A stretch of 15,309 nt of DNA from JAVBMB01 sp031552995 (GTDB lineage: Bacteria; Bacillota; Clostridia; Oscillospirales; Butyricicoccaceae): the NCBI GenBank assembly GCA_031552995.1, contig JAVBMB010000108.1, positions 1 through 15,309 of the forward strand, read 5' to 3'. A program made the position numbers and the translations under genes. The notes under the pieces were generated by a model that was given only the letters and a program-made list of their open reading frames with translations, did no database searches and had not been told where the DNA came from. Position 1 is the first letter of the stretch. Each line of letters begins with the position of its first letter. Of the stretch, positions 1 through 6,988 are shown in pieces.

Positions 1-1202
1 ACGAGGTTGTGCGCGTCACGGCCGGCGGCGTCACGGTCTACAACGCTATGGGCCAGCAGATAGAAAAGCAGGTCAACACCGTCACATGGGATATATCGGC
101 CGCCGAAAAAGGCGGATACGAGCATTTCATGATAAAGGAAATATTCGAGCAGCCCAAGGCCGTGCGCGACACGGTCTCCCCGCGTATAGCGGCAGGGCTC
201 CCCCGGCTCGACAACGAAGGACTTAGCGACGATTTGTTCACGAATGTGCGCAACATCCACATCACGGCTTGCGGCTCGGCGCTGCACGCCGGGCTTGTCG
301 GCAAAGTCATCATCGAAAAGCTCGCCCGTCTGCCGGTGTTTACCGCCGTCGCGTCGGAGTTCCGCTATGGCGACCCCATCATCGGACCGGAGGACCTTTG
401 CATCATCGTCAGCCAGTCGGGAGAGACCGCCGATTCTCTTGCCGCCATGCGCGAGGCAAAGAAAAAAGGCGCCAAAACAATCGGCATAGTCAACGTGCTC
501 GCCTCCAGCTTAGCGCGCGAGGTCGACGGCGTGCTGTACACATGGGCCGGGCCGGAAATTGCCGTCGCCACGACTAAGGCGTATTCGGCGCAGCTGTCGG
601 CGTTCTACCTCATCGCCGTCAAGGCGGCGCTAGCCCGCAAAACGATAACTGAAGAACATGCCAAAACACTCGGCGCGGCGATACTCGCGCTGCCCGGGCA
701 GATAGAGCAGGTTTTGGAAACACGCGAGCAGATGCAGTATCTGTCGTCGGTATACGCCAACCGCCAGCATGCGTTTTTCATTGGCCGCGGTATCGACTAT
801 GCCGCCGCGCAGGAGGCGTCGCTGAAGCTAAAGGAGATATCGTATGTCCACAGCGAGGCGTATGCCGGCGGAGAGCTGAAGCACGGCACAATCTCGCTTA
901 TCGAGCCGGGGACGCTCGTCGTTGCGCTGTGCAACGACATGGATATATTCGACAAAACCGTCTCGAATATCCAGTCGGTCAAGGCGCGCGGCGCGCATGT
1001 GATAATGGTCACAAGCAACCCCGATGTCAGGCAGGAGAGCGACCTGTGCGACCATCTGATTCGCATACCTCAGTGCCCCGCCGAACTCAGCGCGTCGTTG
1101 TCGATTATACCCATGCAGTTCCTGACATATTATATGGGCGCGTTCCGCGGCTGCGATATCGACAAGCCGCGCAACCTCGCAAAATCCGTCACGGTCGAAT
1201 AA
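1..1202 (+). CDS. glmS: Glutamine--fructose-6-phosphate aminotransferase, 5'-truncated by window edge
   Basis: GlmS makes glucosamine-6-phosphate from fructose-6-phosphate and glutamine, the first step toward UDP-GlcNAc for peptidoglycan; it is cytosolic. Only the C-terminal ~400 residues are visible. The frame is open to the left edge (first full codon at 3), so the N-terminal glutaminase domain with its catalytic Cys lies outside. What remains is the end of that domain, the linker (WDISAAEKGGYEHFM, IFEQPKAVRDT), a first SIS domain with the sugar-phosphate motif SQSGETADS, and a second SIS domain starting near FFIGRGIDYAAAQEASLKLKE. The isomerase histidine is in GELKHGT, and the C-terminus PRNLAKSVTVE carries the terminal catalytic lysine and is nearly invariant in the family. 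No frameshift is seen. A GTG at 9 is in frame but lies inside the conserved protein and is not the start. The identification is very secure. Confidence 0.97.
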   Translation, partial: EVVRVTAGGVTVYNAMGQQIEKQVNTVTWDISAAEKGGYEHFMIKEIFEQPKAVRDTVSPRIAAGLPRLDNEGLSDDLFTNVRNIHITACGSALHAGLVGKVIIEKLARLPVFTAVASEFRYGDPIIGPEDLCIIVSQSGETADSLAAMREAKKKGAKTIGIVNVLASSLAREVDGVLYTWAGPEIAVATTKAYSAQLSAFYLIAVKAALARKTITEEHAKTLGAAILALPGQIEQVLETREQMQYLSSVYANRQHAFFIGRGIDYAAAQEASLKLKEISYVHSEAYAGGELKHGTISLIEPGTLVVALCNDMDIFDKTVSNIQSVKARGAHVIMVTSNPDVRQESDLCDHLIRIPQCPAELSASLSIIPMQFLTYYMGAFRGCDIDKPRNLAKSVTVE

Positions 1203-1239
1203 ACGTTTTTTTCAGGCAATTCGTCACCGCAACAGATAT

Positions 1240-1272
1240 GCAAAGGCCGGGAGCTTTTCTCCCGGCCTTTGC
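1240..1272 (+). terminator. Hairpin terminator after glmS
   Basis: A perfect 14-bp stem (arms 1240-1253 and 1259-1272) encloses a 5-nt loop, 37 nt after the glmS stop. The 3' arm ends in CTTTGC rather than a clean U-run; the next T7 run is about 26 nt further on. It is probably a terminator, but an mRNA 3'-end stabiliser is possible. Confidence 0.7.
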
Positions 1273-1386
1273 GCTTGCCCGCAATAGCTGTCTCCGTTTT
1301 TTTGGCCAACTATTAGTTTTTGCCTAAGTATATTTCGTCAATCTTGTCACGCGTCGAAAATATTTATAAAATTATCGCTTTTTCGC

Positions 1387-1414
1387 TTGAAATTTTTTTG
1401 TACTGTGGTAAAAT
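1387..1414 (+). promoter_or_regulatory. Candidate promoter for the Lrp/AsnC-type gene
   Basis: A TTGAAA (-35, 1387-1392), 16-nt spacer and TAAAAT (-10, 1409-1414) lie about 87 nt before the regulator gene; TGG just before the -10 gives an extended -10. The surrounding 1273-1500 stretch is AT-rich, contains no credible gene, and could hold operator sites for the regulator itself. Assigned by eye only. Confidence 0.45.
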
Positions 1415-1500
1415 AAAGCTCACAGTATTCTATACAGCTACTAATATTGTGTTCCTTCTTGCCAAAAGTGGGAATATGCTATGCAGATGGGAGTTATTAT

Positions 1501-1959
1501 ATGGATGAAATTGATGTAAAAATACTAAAATGCCTCAAAAGCAACGCCCGTGAGAACGCCAGTGTCATCAGCGAGCGGGTGAATATGTCTGTTTCGGCAG
1601 TCATAGAGCGCATTCGCAAGCTTGAAAGCTCCGGCCTTATTACGCGCCATACGACTATAATTAACAGCGTCAAGGCGGGCAAGGATGTCACGGCATTTAT
1701 CGAGGTAAGCCTCGAGCACCCAAAGTACATAGAGCGCTTCAACTCATTCGTCTGTGAAAATAAAGAGATACTTGAGTGTCACTATATTACCGGCGATTTC
1801 GACTATTTCCTTAAGGTCGTAACCGATAATACGCTTTCGCTCGAAAGGCTGCTAAATCTCATCAAAAGCGTCACCGGCGTGCAGAATACAAAGACGATTG
1901 TCATTCTGTCGACTGTTAAGGATGAACACTCCGTTGACCCTGATGAGCTTATAAAATAG
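1501..1959 (+). CDS. Lrp/AsnC family transcriptional regulator
   Basis: A DNA-binding regulator of 152 residues, the usual size of the family. The N-terminus (MDEIDVKILKCLKSNARENA) followed by SVISERVNMSVSAVIERIRKLESSGLI is the typical AsnC winged helix-turn-helix, about residues 4-45. The C-terminal half is an alpha/beta RAM domain, with the segment YITGDFDYFLKVVT matching the family's GDYDYLLKV strand that forms the dimer and effector (amino acid) pocket. The ATG at 1501 was chosen because GGGAG (1489-1493) sits at good spacing and because the family begins at MDxxDxxIL; the longer reading frame upstream starts in AT-rich non-coding sequence. It stands alone between the glmS terminator and the next promoter. 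Its target genes cannot be told from the sequence; autoregulation is common in the family. Confidence 0.92.
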   Translation: MDEIDVKILKCLKSNARENASVISERVNMSVSAVIERIRKLESSGLITRHTTIINSVKAGKDVTAFIEVSLEHPKYIERFNSFVCENKEILECHYITGDFDYFLKVVTDNTLSLERLLNLIKSVTGVQNTKTIVILSTVKDEHSVDPDELIK

Positions 1960-1977
1960 ACGGCTGGTAAAATTTCC

Positions 1978-2007
1978 TTGACAATTGTTATAAATCGGGT
2001 ATATACT
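1978..2007 (+). promoter_or_regulatory. Sigma-A-type promoter before the sigma factor gene
   Basis: A perfect TTGACA (1978-1983), an 18-nt spacer and TATACT (2002-2007) form one of the best promoter matches in the window. A second TATACT copy lies at 2011-2016. It begins only 18 nt after the Lrp-type gene stop and leaves a leader of about 80 nt before the TTG start at 2094, suggesting housekeeping transcription of the sigma factor and zinc-ribbon genes. Confidence 0.7.
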
Positions 2008-2093
2008 CTATATACTCATGATTTATTTAAATTTTCGTTAATTATTTTTATCATTTCACATAGCCCGTCCCTTGCGATGGAGGGTAGTAATCT

Positions 2094-2645
2094 TTGAATC
2101 AACAGACTCCTATCGACCGTGAAGAAGCCTTTGCGCGCGAGTATTCTCGCCTGGTTTCCCGATTAATTCTTCCGTATTTCCTAAAGGGTGGGGAATATGA
2201 CGATTTATATCAAGAGGGTATGATCGGGCTTCTCAAAGCGATACGAAGCTACGATTCATCCCGCTCAGACAATTTCGAGGCATTTGCCACGCTGTGTATC
2301 AAGCGCAGGCTCTACGATGCCCTTCGCTCCGATGTCAAGCTCAGCCGCGGCTCCGTTGTGACAAAAAGCGGCCTCGACACCATTGATTTCAGCAACACTG
2401 ATGACATTCTTTCCGACCCCGAAGCAATGTGTCTGTCCAACGAATCCGCAAAAGAGATCCAAACCGACCTTAACGGCCTGTTGTCTTCTTTTGAGGCGTC
2501 TGTCCTTGGACCATATCTGGAAGGGTTCACAGTTAAGGAGATTTCTCAGGCGATGTCTCGCCCGCAGAAATCCGTCGACAACGCCATAGTGCGCATAAAG
2601 CGCAAACTGCGCAAATATCTGGAAGAAGGCGACAACAGGGCGTAA
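2094..2645 (+). CDS. SigH-like sigma-70 family RNA polymerase sigma factor
   Basis: This 183-residue protein directs RNA polymerase to alternative promoters. Region 2 is at about residues 15-80: DDLYQEGMIGLLKAIRSYD (core-binding segment), then FEAFATLCIKRRLYDALRSD (-10 recognition). Region 4 is at about 135-177: LEGFTVKEISQAMSRPQKSVDNAIVRIKRKLRKYLEE. Both closely follow Bacillus Spo0H/SigH (IVQEGMIGLYKSIRDF; KSIDNALQRVKRKLEKYLE), so it is nearer SigH than to ECF sigmas. It is shorter than SigH (~218), lacking about 20 N-terminal residues and part of the linker. The TTG start is supported by GGAGGG at 2079-2084 and by the homology beginning soon after. No anti-sigma gene is adjacent. Whether it is the true sporulation/competence SigH or a paralogue cannot be decided here. 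A zinc-ribbon gene follows 50 nt later, probably in the same transcript. Confidence 0.88.
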   Translation: MNQQTPIDREEAFAREYSRLVSRLILPYFLKGGEYDDLYQEGMIGLLKAIRSYDSSRSDNFEAFATLCIKRRLYDALRSDVKLSRGSVVTKSGLDTIDFSNTDDILSDPEAMCLSNESAKEIQTDLNGLLSSFEASVLGPYLEGFTVKEISQAMSRPQKSVDNAIVRIKRKLRKYLEEGDNRA

Positions 2646-2695
2646 CCCGTTCTGTTCGCATATACAAACCCGCAATGCGGAAGAGAGGTATGGAG

Positions 2696-2977
2696 ATGTA
2701 CGAGGACAAGACACTAGTGTGCAAGGAGTGCGGTGCAGAGTTTATTTTCACCGCTGGTGAGCAGGAGTTTTACGCTGAGCGTGGATTCCAGAATGAGCCC
2801 CAGCGCTGCAAAAACTGCCGCGACACGAGGAAGCAAGCAGCCCGCGGCCCCAGGGAATACTTTGTAGCCACATGCGCCGAATGCGGCAAAGAGGCGAAAG
2901 TTCCTTTCGAGCCTAAGACCGATCGTCCGGTCTACTGCAGCGAATGCTTTGCAAAACTCCGTGAGGGGCAGAACTGA
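2696..2977 (+). CDS. Small zinc-ribbon domain protein (four CxxC pairs)
   Basis: A 93-residue cytosolic protein of the Firmicute zinc-ribbon family that begins MYEDKTLVCKEC. It has four CxxC knuckles: C9/C12, C38/C41, C60/C63 and C81/C84, enough for two structural zinc sites. Between the first two pairs lies the conserved block FTAGEQEFYAERGFQNEPQRC; the middle (about 45-57) is basic and may touch nucleic acid. The ATG at 2696 was chosen over the in-frame ATGs at 2675 and 2690, because AGAGAGG (2682-2688) is 7 nt before it and family members start at this Met. It lies 50 nt after the SigH-like gene and before a terminator, so the two likely share a transcript. Its function is not established; a role with RNA polymerase or the ribosome is only a guess. 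Confidence 0.85.
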   Translation: MYEDKTLVCKECGAEFIFTAGEQEFYAERGFQNEPQRCKNCRDTRKQAARGPREYFVATCAECGKEAKVPFEPKTDRPVYCSECFAKLREGQN

Positions 2978-3027
2978 TCTTGCGATCAAGCAACCCAAGA
3001 CGCACGCGAGGGCCGGAAGGCCAACCG

Positions 3028-3056
3028 AACCGGGATGCCACAGGCTTCCCGGTTTT
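3028..3056 (+). terminator. Rho-independent terminator after the zinc-ribbon gene
   Basis: The arms AACCGGGA (3028-3035) and TCCCGGTT (3047-3054) are extended inward, past one T/T mismatch, by GCC/GGC around a 3-nt loop, and are followed directly by TTTTATTA. This is a classic intrinsic terminator, about 50 nt past the zinc-ribbon stop. The stretch from here to 3192 shows no gene or other clear element. Confidence 0.85.
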
Positions 3057-3192
3057 ATTAATATCATGCGTTTGGCAGTTGCCGGGTTAAGGCGTTTTTG
3101 CAGCTGTTTTTTTGTAATCGGTGCCTTTATGCGTCTCCGCAGCGTATATGGCCAAATACCGGCGAAATCCGCCGCCGGTTTATAAAACAGTC

Positions 3193-3227
3193 AAAGCAGG
3201 GGACACGAAAATCGTGCCTCCTGCTTT
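3193..3227 (-). terminator. Hairpin terminator at the convergent gene end
   Basis: Arms 3193-3208 and 3212-3227 form a 16-position stem around an AAA loop, with one G-U pair and one A/C mismatch on the plus strand. It lies about 47 nt beyond the dehydrogenase stop on the minus strand, in a convergent intergenic region, and can fold on either transcript (plus side tail TTTTAAATAATTT; minus side TTTGACTGTTTTAT). It most likely ends the minus-strand lipid-like operon and backs up the plus-strand terminator at 3028. Confidence 0.65.
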
Positions 3228-3273
3228 TAAATAATTTCGCCATGCGCAGCCGTTCTTTTATCGCGCAACAAAA

Positions 3274-4068
3274 TCACGGCTTTTTTATGTACATCATCGC
3301 CACGACGGCGTTGACAAACCGTGCCGGAAGCAGCTTTGCCAGCAGCGCAAACAGCTTGTACTTCAGCCCCGGAGTATAAAGCGGGCGCGGATGCTTCTTT
3401 TCGGCGACGTTACATATATACCGCGCAATTGAGCAGGCGTCCATCCCGCGCTCCTCGTCGCGCTCCATCAGCCCGACCGACCGCCCGATGACGCCGCCGT
3501 ATATATCCTCCCCGTCGTGATATTTCCGGCGCGCCGCGGTAAACCCGGTTTTAACATCGCCGGGCATTACGGCGCACACCGAAATGGGGAAAGCTCTAAG
3601 CTCGCTGCGAAGCGACAGCGTCAGCGAGTTGACGGCCGCCTTTGAAGCCGAATAATACGCCTGAAACGGTATAGAGAATATAGCGGCGGCTGAGCTGATA
3701 TTTACAATCGCCCCGCCGCGTTTGCGCATCAGCGGTATTGCCCGTTGCGCGCAGCGAATTGTGCCAAAAAAGTTTATGTCGAACAGCCTGCGCGCCTCGT
3801 CGATATCGGTGAACTCAACGGCGCCAGAGATGCCCATACCAACGTTATTTATCAGCATGTCAATCTGCCCGCGTTCTGTGGCGATTCGCTCAAATGCCAG
3901 CGCTACGGCAGCATCGTCAAGCACATCGGTGGGGATGTGAGCAATGCGCTCGCGCGTAGGCGGCGCGCCGCGGCTTAGGCAGTATACATCATAGCCGCGC
4001 CGCACAAGCTCTTTCGCCACCTCCAGGCCAATCCCGCCCGAGGCTCCGGTCACAACGGCGGTCGCCAT
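3274..4068 (-). CDS. Short-chain dehydrogenase/reductase (candidate 3-ketosphinganine-type reductase)
   Basis: A 264-residue classical SDR that reduces a ketone or oxidises an alcohol with NAD(P)H. The Rossmann cofactor motif TGASGGIG is at residues 7-14, NNVG (usually NNAG) at 74-77, and the catalytic tetrad is N99, S126, Y139 and K143 (YSASK). The basic SRG at 32-34 after the second strand hints at NADPH. The C-terminal tail (about 233-260, TPGLKYKLFALLAKLLPARF...) is hydrophobic and amphipathic, as in SDRs that act on lipids at the membrane. The ATG shares one base with the stop of the upstream alpha-oxoamine synthase (TAATG), so the two are translationally coupled. That pairing suggests it reduces the 3-keto product of the synthase, as KDSR does in sphingolipid synthesis; this is inference, as SDR substrates cannot be read from sequence. 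SDR membership itself is certain. Confidence 0.9.
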   Translation of the reverse strand: MATAVVTGASGGIGLEVAKELVRRGYDVYCLSRGAPPTRERIAHIPTDVLDDAAVALAFERIATERGQIDMLINNVGMGISGAVEFTDIDEARRLFDINFFGTIRCAQRAIPLMRKRGGAIVNISSAAAIFSIPFQAYYSASKAAVNSLTLSLRSELRAFPISVCAVMPGDVKTGFTAARRKYHDGEDIYGGVIGRSVGLMERDEERGMDACSIARYICNVAEKKHPRPLYTPGLKYKLFALLAKLLPARFVNAVVAMMYIKKP

Positions 4069-5249
4069 TATGCCCTTGCGTACTGCTTTACGACGCGGCT
4101 TATCGTGTCCATCGCCTCGTCAAGTATGTCCTCGGTGTGCGAGGCCATGATACTGGCGCGCAGCAGGCATTCGGATGCCGGCGTTGCCGGCGGCAGAACC
4201 GGGTTGACGTAAACGCCCTGCTCAAACAGCTCGCGCGCCGCCACAAGCGGCGAGTTCATATCGTATATATATATAGGTATGATAGGCGTGTTGGAATCCT
4301 TAATAGCAATCCCGCGCTTGCGCAGACCCAGACGGAAGTAATCGGCCATACGTCCAAGCCTTGCCGGCAGCTCGGGGTTGCGCTCAAGAACATCAAGCGC
4401 CGCCAGCGCCACGGCGCAGCTTGCCGGTGTAATAGATGCGCTGAATATAAACGGCCGCGAATTATGCCTTACATAATCGACAACAAGGGCATCGCCCGCC
4501 ATAAAGCCGCCGATGCTGGCCAGAGACTTGCTGAATGTACTCATTATTATATCGACGTCCGCCGTCAGGCCAAAGTGTTCGGCAGTGCCGCGTCCGCCGC
4601 GGCCAAGCACGCCAAAGCCGTGCGCGTCGTCAACCATTGTCGCGGCGCCGTATTTCTTGGCGATTGCCACAATCCCCGGCAGGTCGCATATGTCGCCGCT
4701 CATGCTGAAAACGCCGTCAATGACTATCAGCTTACCGGCCTTTTCGGGCAACTCGGCAAGCTTGCGCTCCAGGTCCTCAAGGTCTCCGTGCCTGTAGCGC
4801 ACCATCTCACCGCCGCTAAGCTTACACCCGTCATATATGCTGGCGTGGTCCTCCCGGTCGATTATCACATAGTCCCCGCGCTGTACAATCGCGCTGATGA
4901 TGCCAAGGTTAGACTGAAATCCGGTTGGAAACGTCATGCATGCCGGCTTGCTGACAAACGCGGCCAGCCGCGCTTCAAGTTCTATATGCAGGTCCAGCGT
5001 GCCGTTTAAAAACCTTGAGCCGGAGCAGCCTGTGCCGTACTTGTACAGCGCGTCGACACCGGCATTTATAACATCGGGATGAGATGTAAGACTAAGGTAG
5101 TTGTTCGACCCCAGCATTATCCTTCGCTTGCCCTCCATAGTAACCGTTGCCGCCTGCATAGATTCCAGCACGTGGAAATACGGATACATGCCGCTTGCTA
5201 TGCTGTCTCTCGCCACGGTATAATCTTCGCACTTTGTCAATATAGACAT
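4068..5249 (-). CDS. Serine palmitoyltransferase-like alpha-oxoamine synthase
   Basis: A PLP enzyme of 393 residues that condenses an amino acid with an acyl-CoA or acyl-ACP, releasing CO2. The family includes BioF, KBL, HemA and serine palmitoyltransferase (SPT). Visible residues: H135 (DREDHASIYDG, stacks on PLP), D207 and H210 (MVDDAHGFGVLG), Schiff-base lysine K241 (TFSKSLASIGGF), and R364 near the C-terminus (LLRASIMASHT). Long stretches resemble Bacteroides-type SPT as I recall it: GMYPYF, GSNNYLSLTSHPDV, KYGTGCSGSRFLNGTLDLHIELE, FIFSASITPAS, GVYVNPVLPPATP. DDAHG is BioF-like where SPT usually has DEAH. It lies next to a ketone reductase and not among biotin or threonine genes, which favours a lipid role, but other acyl/amino-acid choices remain open. 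Start: ATG at 5249 with GGGGGA six bases upstream. Confidence 0.88.
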   Translation of the reverse strand: MSILTKCEDYTVARDSIASGMYPYFHVLESMQAATVTMEGKRRIMLGSNNYLSLTSHPDVINAGVDALYKYGTGCSGSRFLNGTLDLHIELEARLAAFVSKPACMTFPTGFQSNLGIISAIVQRGDYVIIDREDHASIYDGCKLSGGEMVRYRHGDLEDLERKLAELPEKAGKLIVIDGVFSMSGDICDLPGIVAIAKKYGAATMVDDAHGFGVLGRGGRGTAEHFGLTADVDIIMSTFSKSLASIGGFMAGDALVVDYVRHNSRPFIFSASITPASCAVALAALDVLERNPELPARLGRMADYFRLGLRKRGIAIKDSNTPIIPIYIYDMNSPLVAARELFEQGVYVNPVLPPATPASECLLRASIMASHTEDILDEAMDTISRVVKQYARA

Positions 5250-5298
5250 ATATTTCCCCCAGACAAATCAAAATAATGCTCACCCCATATCGTGAAGA

Positions 5299-5306
5299 AT
5301 TATACC
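5299..5306 (-). promoter_or_regulatory. Extended -10 promoter for the synthase/dehydrogenase pair
   Basis: On the minus strand TGGTATAAT gives a consensus -10 (5304 to 5299) with the extended TG dinucleotide, about 50 nt before the synthase start. The hexamer 17 nt upstream (TATCAT) is a poor -35, as is common with extended -10 promoters. The rest of the 5250-5531 gap is AT-rich with no credible gene. Confidence 0.5.
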
Positions 5307-5531
5307 ATCACATGCGCCAATATGATATACTTTTTTTCAAAAATAAGAAAAACGACGGAATAGTGACATTATGGCGTAAAGAATAGCGCATCATACAGCC
5401 TTAGAGGCGTTACAGAATAATACTGCGCACCATCAACATCAACCTCTGTATGCCTTCCAAACACGGTACATTTTTAGTAAATAATATGGCGTTATTTGTA
5501 CAAGCATACCGCTTTCGGCTTTCCGGCCAAG

Positions 5532-6119
5532 CTACCTTATCAGATACCCCTTCTCAACCGAAGCGTCAATCGTATCCACCACAAACGGCCACAGCGCCGG
5601 CGCAGCGACGCGAATTATGTCCATGCGCTTATACACCTCGCCCGATGTCACATTTGCATGCTTCCATGTATGGCCCTCGGTCAGGTAGTTGTTTATGAAC
5701 GGCTGCAGACGGTCGATTGCGGCGGCATAACGGGAGTCATCGGTCAGCATGGCGTCAAACTCTTCCCACAGCGCGCGCAGCCCGCTGTTTTGGTCGCCCG
5801 GAAGTATGCCGAACAGTCTGTCGGCCGCCTCGCGTTCGCGCGCCTCTTTGCTCTCGTTTCCGCGCTCGTCATACGCAAACGTGTCCCCGGCATACACTTC
5901 AATCACATCATGCACAAGCGCCATTTTCAGCACGCGCAGCAGGTCGATTTCACCGCCTGCGTACTCGCGCAGCACCATCGCCATCATTGCCATATGCCAC
6001 GAATGCTCGGCGTCGTTCTCACGGCGCGAGCCGTCGGCAAGCAGCGTCTGCCGCAAAACGGATTTCATCCTGTCAATTTCAATCAAAAAATCAAGCTGAC
6101 GCTTCAGGCGCTCGTCCAT
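5532..6119 (-). CDS. HD-domain phosphohydrolase (YfbR/HDDC2-like)
   Basis: A 195-residue cytosolic metal-dependent hydrolase. HD-fold ligands are visible: H39 (NDAEHSWHM), H70-D71 (MALVHDVIEVYAGD) and a late D136 (AIDRLQPF). The arrangement R-x-E-N-x-AEHSW ... ALVHD..E...GD matches the YfbR/HDDC2 group, whose characterised members are 5'-deoxynucleotidases acting on nucleoside monophosphates. The substrate here is unproven. The start at 6119 (MDERLKRQL) was chosen because TCCTCC on the plus strand (6127-6132, a GGAGGA on the mRNA) is 7 nt before it; an upstream in-frame TTG at 6134 and ATG at 6125 overlap or crowd that site. It follows the tetR terminator and has a candidate promoter of its own, so it is probably independent. 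It may read through into the synthase gene 282 nt downstream, as no clear terminator was seen between. Confidence 0.85.
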   Translation of the reverse strand: MDERLKRQLDFLIEIDRMKSVLRQTLLADGSRRENDAEHSWHMAMMAMVLREYAGGEIDLLRVLKMALVHDVIEVYAGDTFAYDERGNESKEAREREAADRLFGILPGDQNSGLRALWEEFDAMLTDDSRYAAAIDRLQPFINNYLTEGHTWKHANVTSGEVYKRMDIIRVAAPALWPFVVDTIDASVEKGYLIR

Positions 6120-6153
6120 AATCATGTCCTCCAAAGCTTATAGTGATAAAAGT

Positions 6154-6182
6154 ATCTTAACACCGCTGCGCGCCAAAAGCAA
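6154..6182 (-). promoter_or_regulatory. Candidate promoter for the HD-hydrolase gene
   Basis: Minus-strand TTGCTT (6182 to 6177), a 17-nt spacer, and TAAGAT (6159 to 6154) preceded by TGT, giving an extended -10. It lies between the tetR terminator and the HD gene start, about 35 nt upstream of the ATG. A reasonable visual match only. Confidence 0.45.
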
Positions 6183-6244
6183 ACATCTCACATGCGCCGC
6201 TAAAGGCGGGGGGCAGGTATACATCCAAGGCTGCAAAAAGGCAC

Positions 6245-6285
6245 CAAATAAAAAGGCTTTGATTGTAAGCACAATCAAAGCCTTT
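6245..6285 (-). terminator. Rho-independent terminator of the tetR-type gene
   Basis: A perfect 15-bp stem (arms 6252-6266 and 6271-6285) with a 4-nt loop. On the minus strand the 3' arm runs straight into TTTTTATTT, about 60 nt after the regulator stop. It is a strong intrinsic terminator that separates the regulator from the HD gene. Confidence 0.9.
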
Positions 6286-6346
6286 AATAATATGCCTGTG
6301 CAGCCACGCGCTTCCCGAAGGAGGCAGTATAAGAGCACGCAAAGCC

Positions 6347-6979
6347 CTACTGCCCCAATCCTTCAAGCAGAGGATGATACTCGGGCAGCAGCAGTGTCTT
6401 TTTGATTTTTTTGCTCTGATACCGCATGACCTTGTCGGTATAGCGGCTGTCATACCCAAAATAGTTTTCAATTCCAAACCCGGCGCTTACAATAAACAAA
6501 TCGTAAATCGACTCCTCAATAACGCTGCGCTTCACATATCCGGCGTCGGCATACATGTTTAAGATGCTGTTATAGTTGTCAAACAGCGTGTCCTGACCGT
6601 CGACGATGTAGCGTTTGATGCGTTCGTTGTCCTTCATCCGGGGGATAAGATACCGGTTAAGCTTAAAACGCGCCCGCGAAACCCTGTCGCTGTGGAAGAT
6701 AGCATAGTCTACAATATCGGCAACTGCAAGGGCGGGATGTATATTGTCAGGCACATTTGTAAAATATACGGGCAGGTTATCGTTGTCTTTGCTTGCTACA
6801 TATTCATGAAATTGCAGCAGCATGTCGTCCTTGTTCTCAAAATAATAGTCCACTGTATTTGCATGAAGATTACAGCGCTGCGCAGTTTCCCGAATGGTGA
6901 GGGAATCAATGTCAGCAACATCCAGTATTTGCCAAATGGCTTCAAAAATTTCAATTTTCCGCTCCACTATCCGCTCCAT
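6347..6979 (-). CDS. TetR/AcrR family transcriptional regulator
   Basis: A 210-residue regulator, the usual TetR size. The N-terminal helix-turn-helix is at about residues 10-56: IFEAIWQILDVADIDSLTIRETAQRCNLHANTVDYYFENKDDML, with the typical T-x-x-x-I-A-like helix and the YYFxNKDDLL signature. The C-terminal two thirds is helical and unlike any well-known ligand domain I can name; it would bind the inducer and form the dimer. The ATG at 6979 begins the homologous region, though its ribosome binding site is weak; a GTG at 6967 with GGAG upstream is an alternative. The gene is divergent from the peptide-transporter operon (138 nt between starts), and an inverted repeat covers its -10, so it probably represses itself and may control the transporter. 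The ligand is unknown; a peptide or D-amino-acid signal would fit the context. Confidence 0.9.
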   Translation of the reverse strand: MERIVERKIEIFEAIWQILDVADIDSLTIRETAQRCNLHANTVDYYFENKDDMLLQFHEYVASKDNDNLPVYFTNVPDNIHPALAVADIVDYAIFHSDRVSRARFKLNRYLIPRMKDNERIKRYIVDGQDTLFDNYNSILNMYADAGYVKRSVIEESIYDLFIVSAGFGIENYFGYDSRYTDKVMRYQSKKIKKTLLLPEYHPLLEGLGQ

Positions 6980-6988
6980 TCATTTTTC

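Noticed and set aside
1203..1500. Possible riboswitch or extra gene between glmS and the Lrp-type gene
   Set aside because: Only the glmS hairpin and a promoter-like sequence stand out; no conserved riboswitch core could be recognised by eye.
3057..3192. Search for a small RNA or gene between the convergent terminators
   Set aside because: Short open frames here lack start signals and recognisable content; nothing supportable was seen.
4260..4276. TA-rich alternating run
   Set aside because: It lies inside the synthase gene and simply encodes the conserved segment IPIYIYD; not a separate repeat element.
4137..5009. Long open frame antisense to the alpha-oxoamine synthase
   Set aside because: The synthase on the other strand is strongly conserved; this translation is rich in Arg/His/Cys, has no motif and no ribosome binding site, as expected of a GC-biased shadow frame.
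5369..5464. Possible 31-codon minus-strand peptide starting at GTG (VFGRHTEVDVDGAQYY...)
   Set aside because: The composition looks protein-like, but there is no ribosome binding site, no known match and a stop just upstream; it is too short to support as a gene or gene remnant.
5496..6143. Open frame antisense to the HD-hydrolase gene
   Set aside because: The HD protein has clear metal-ligand motifs; the opposite frame has low-complexity, Arg/His-rich composition and no family resemblance.
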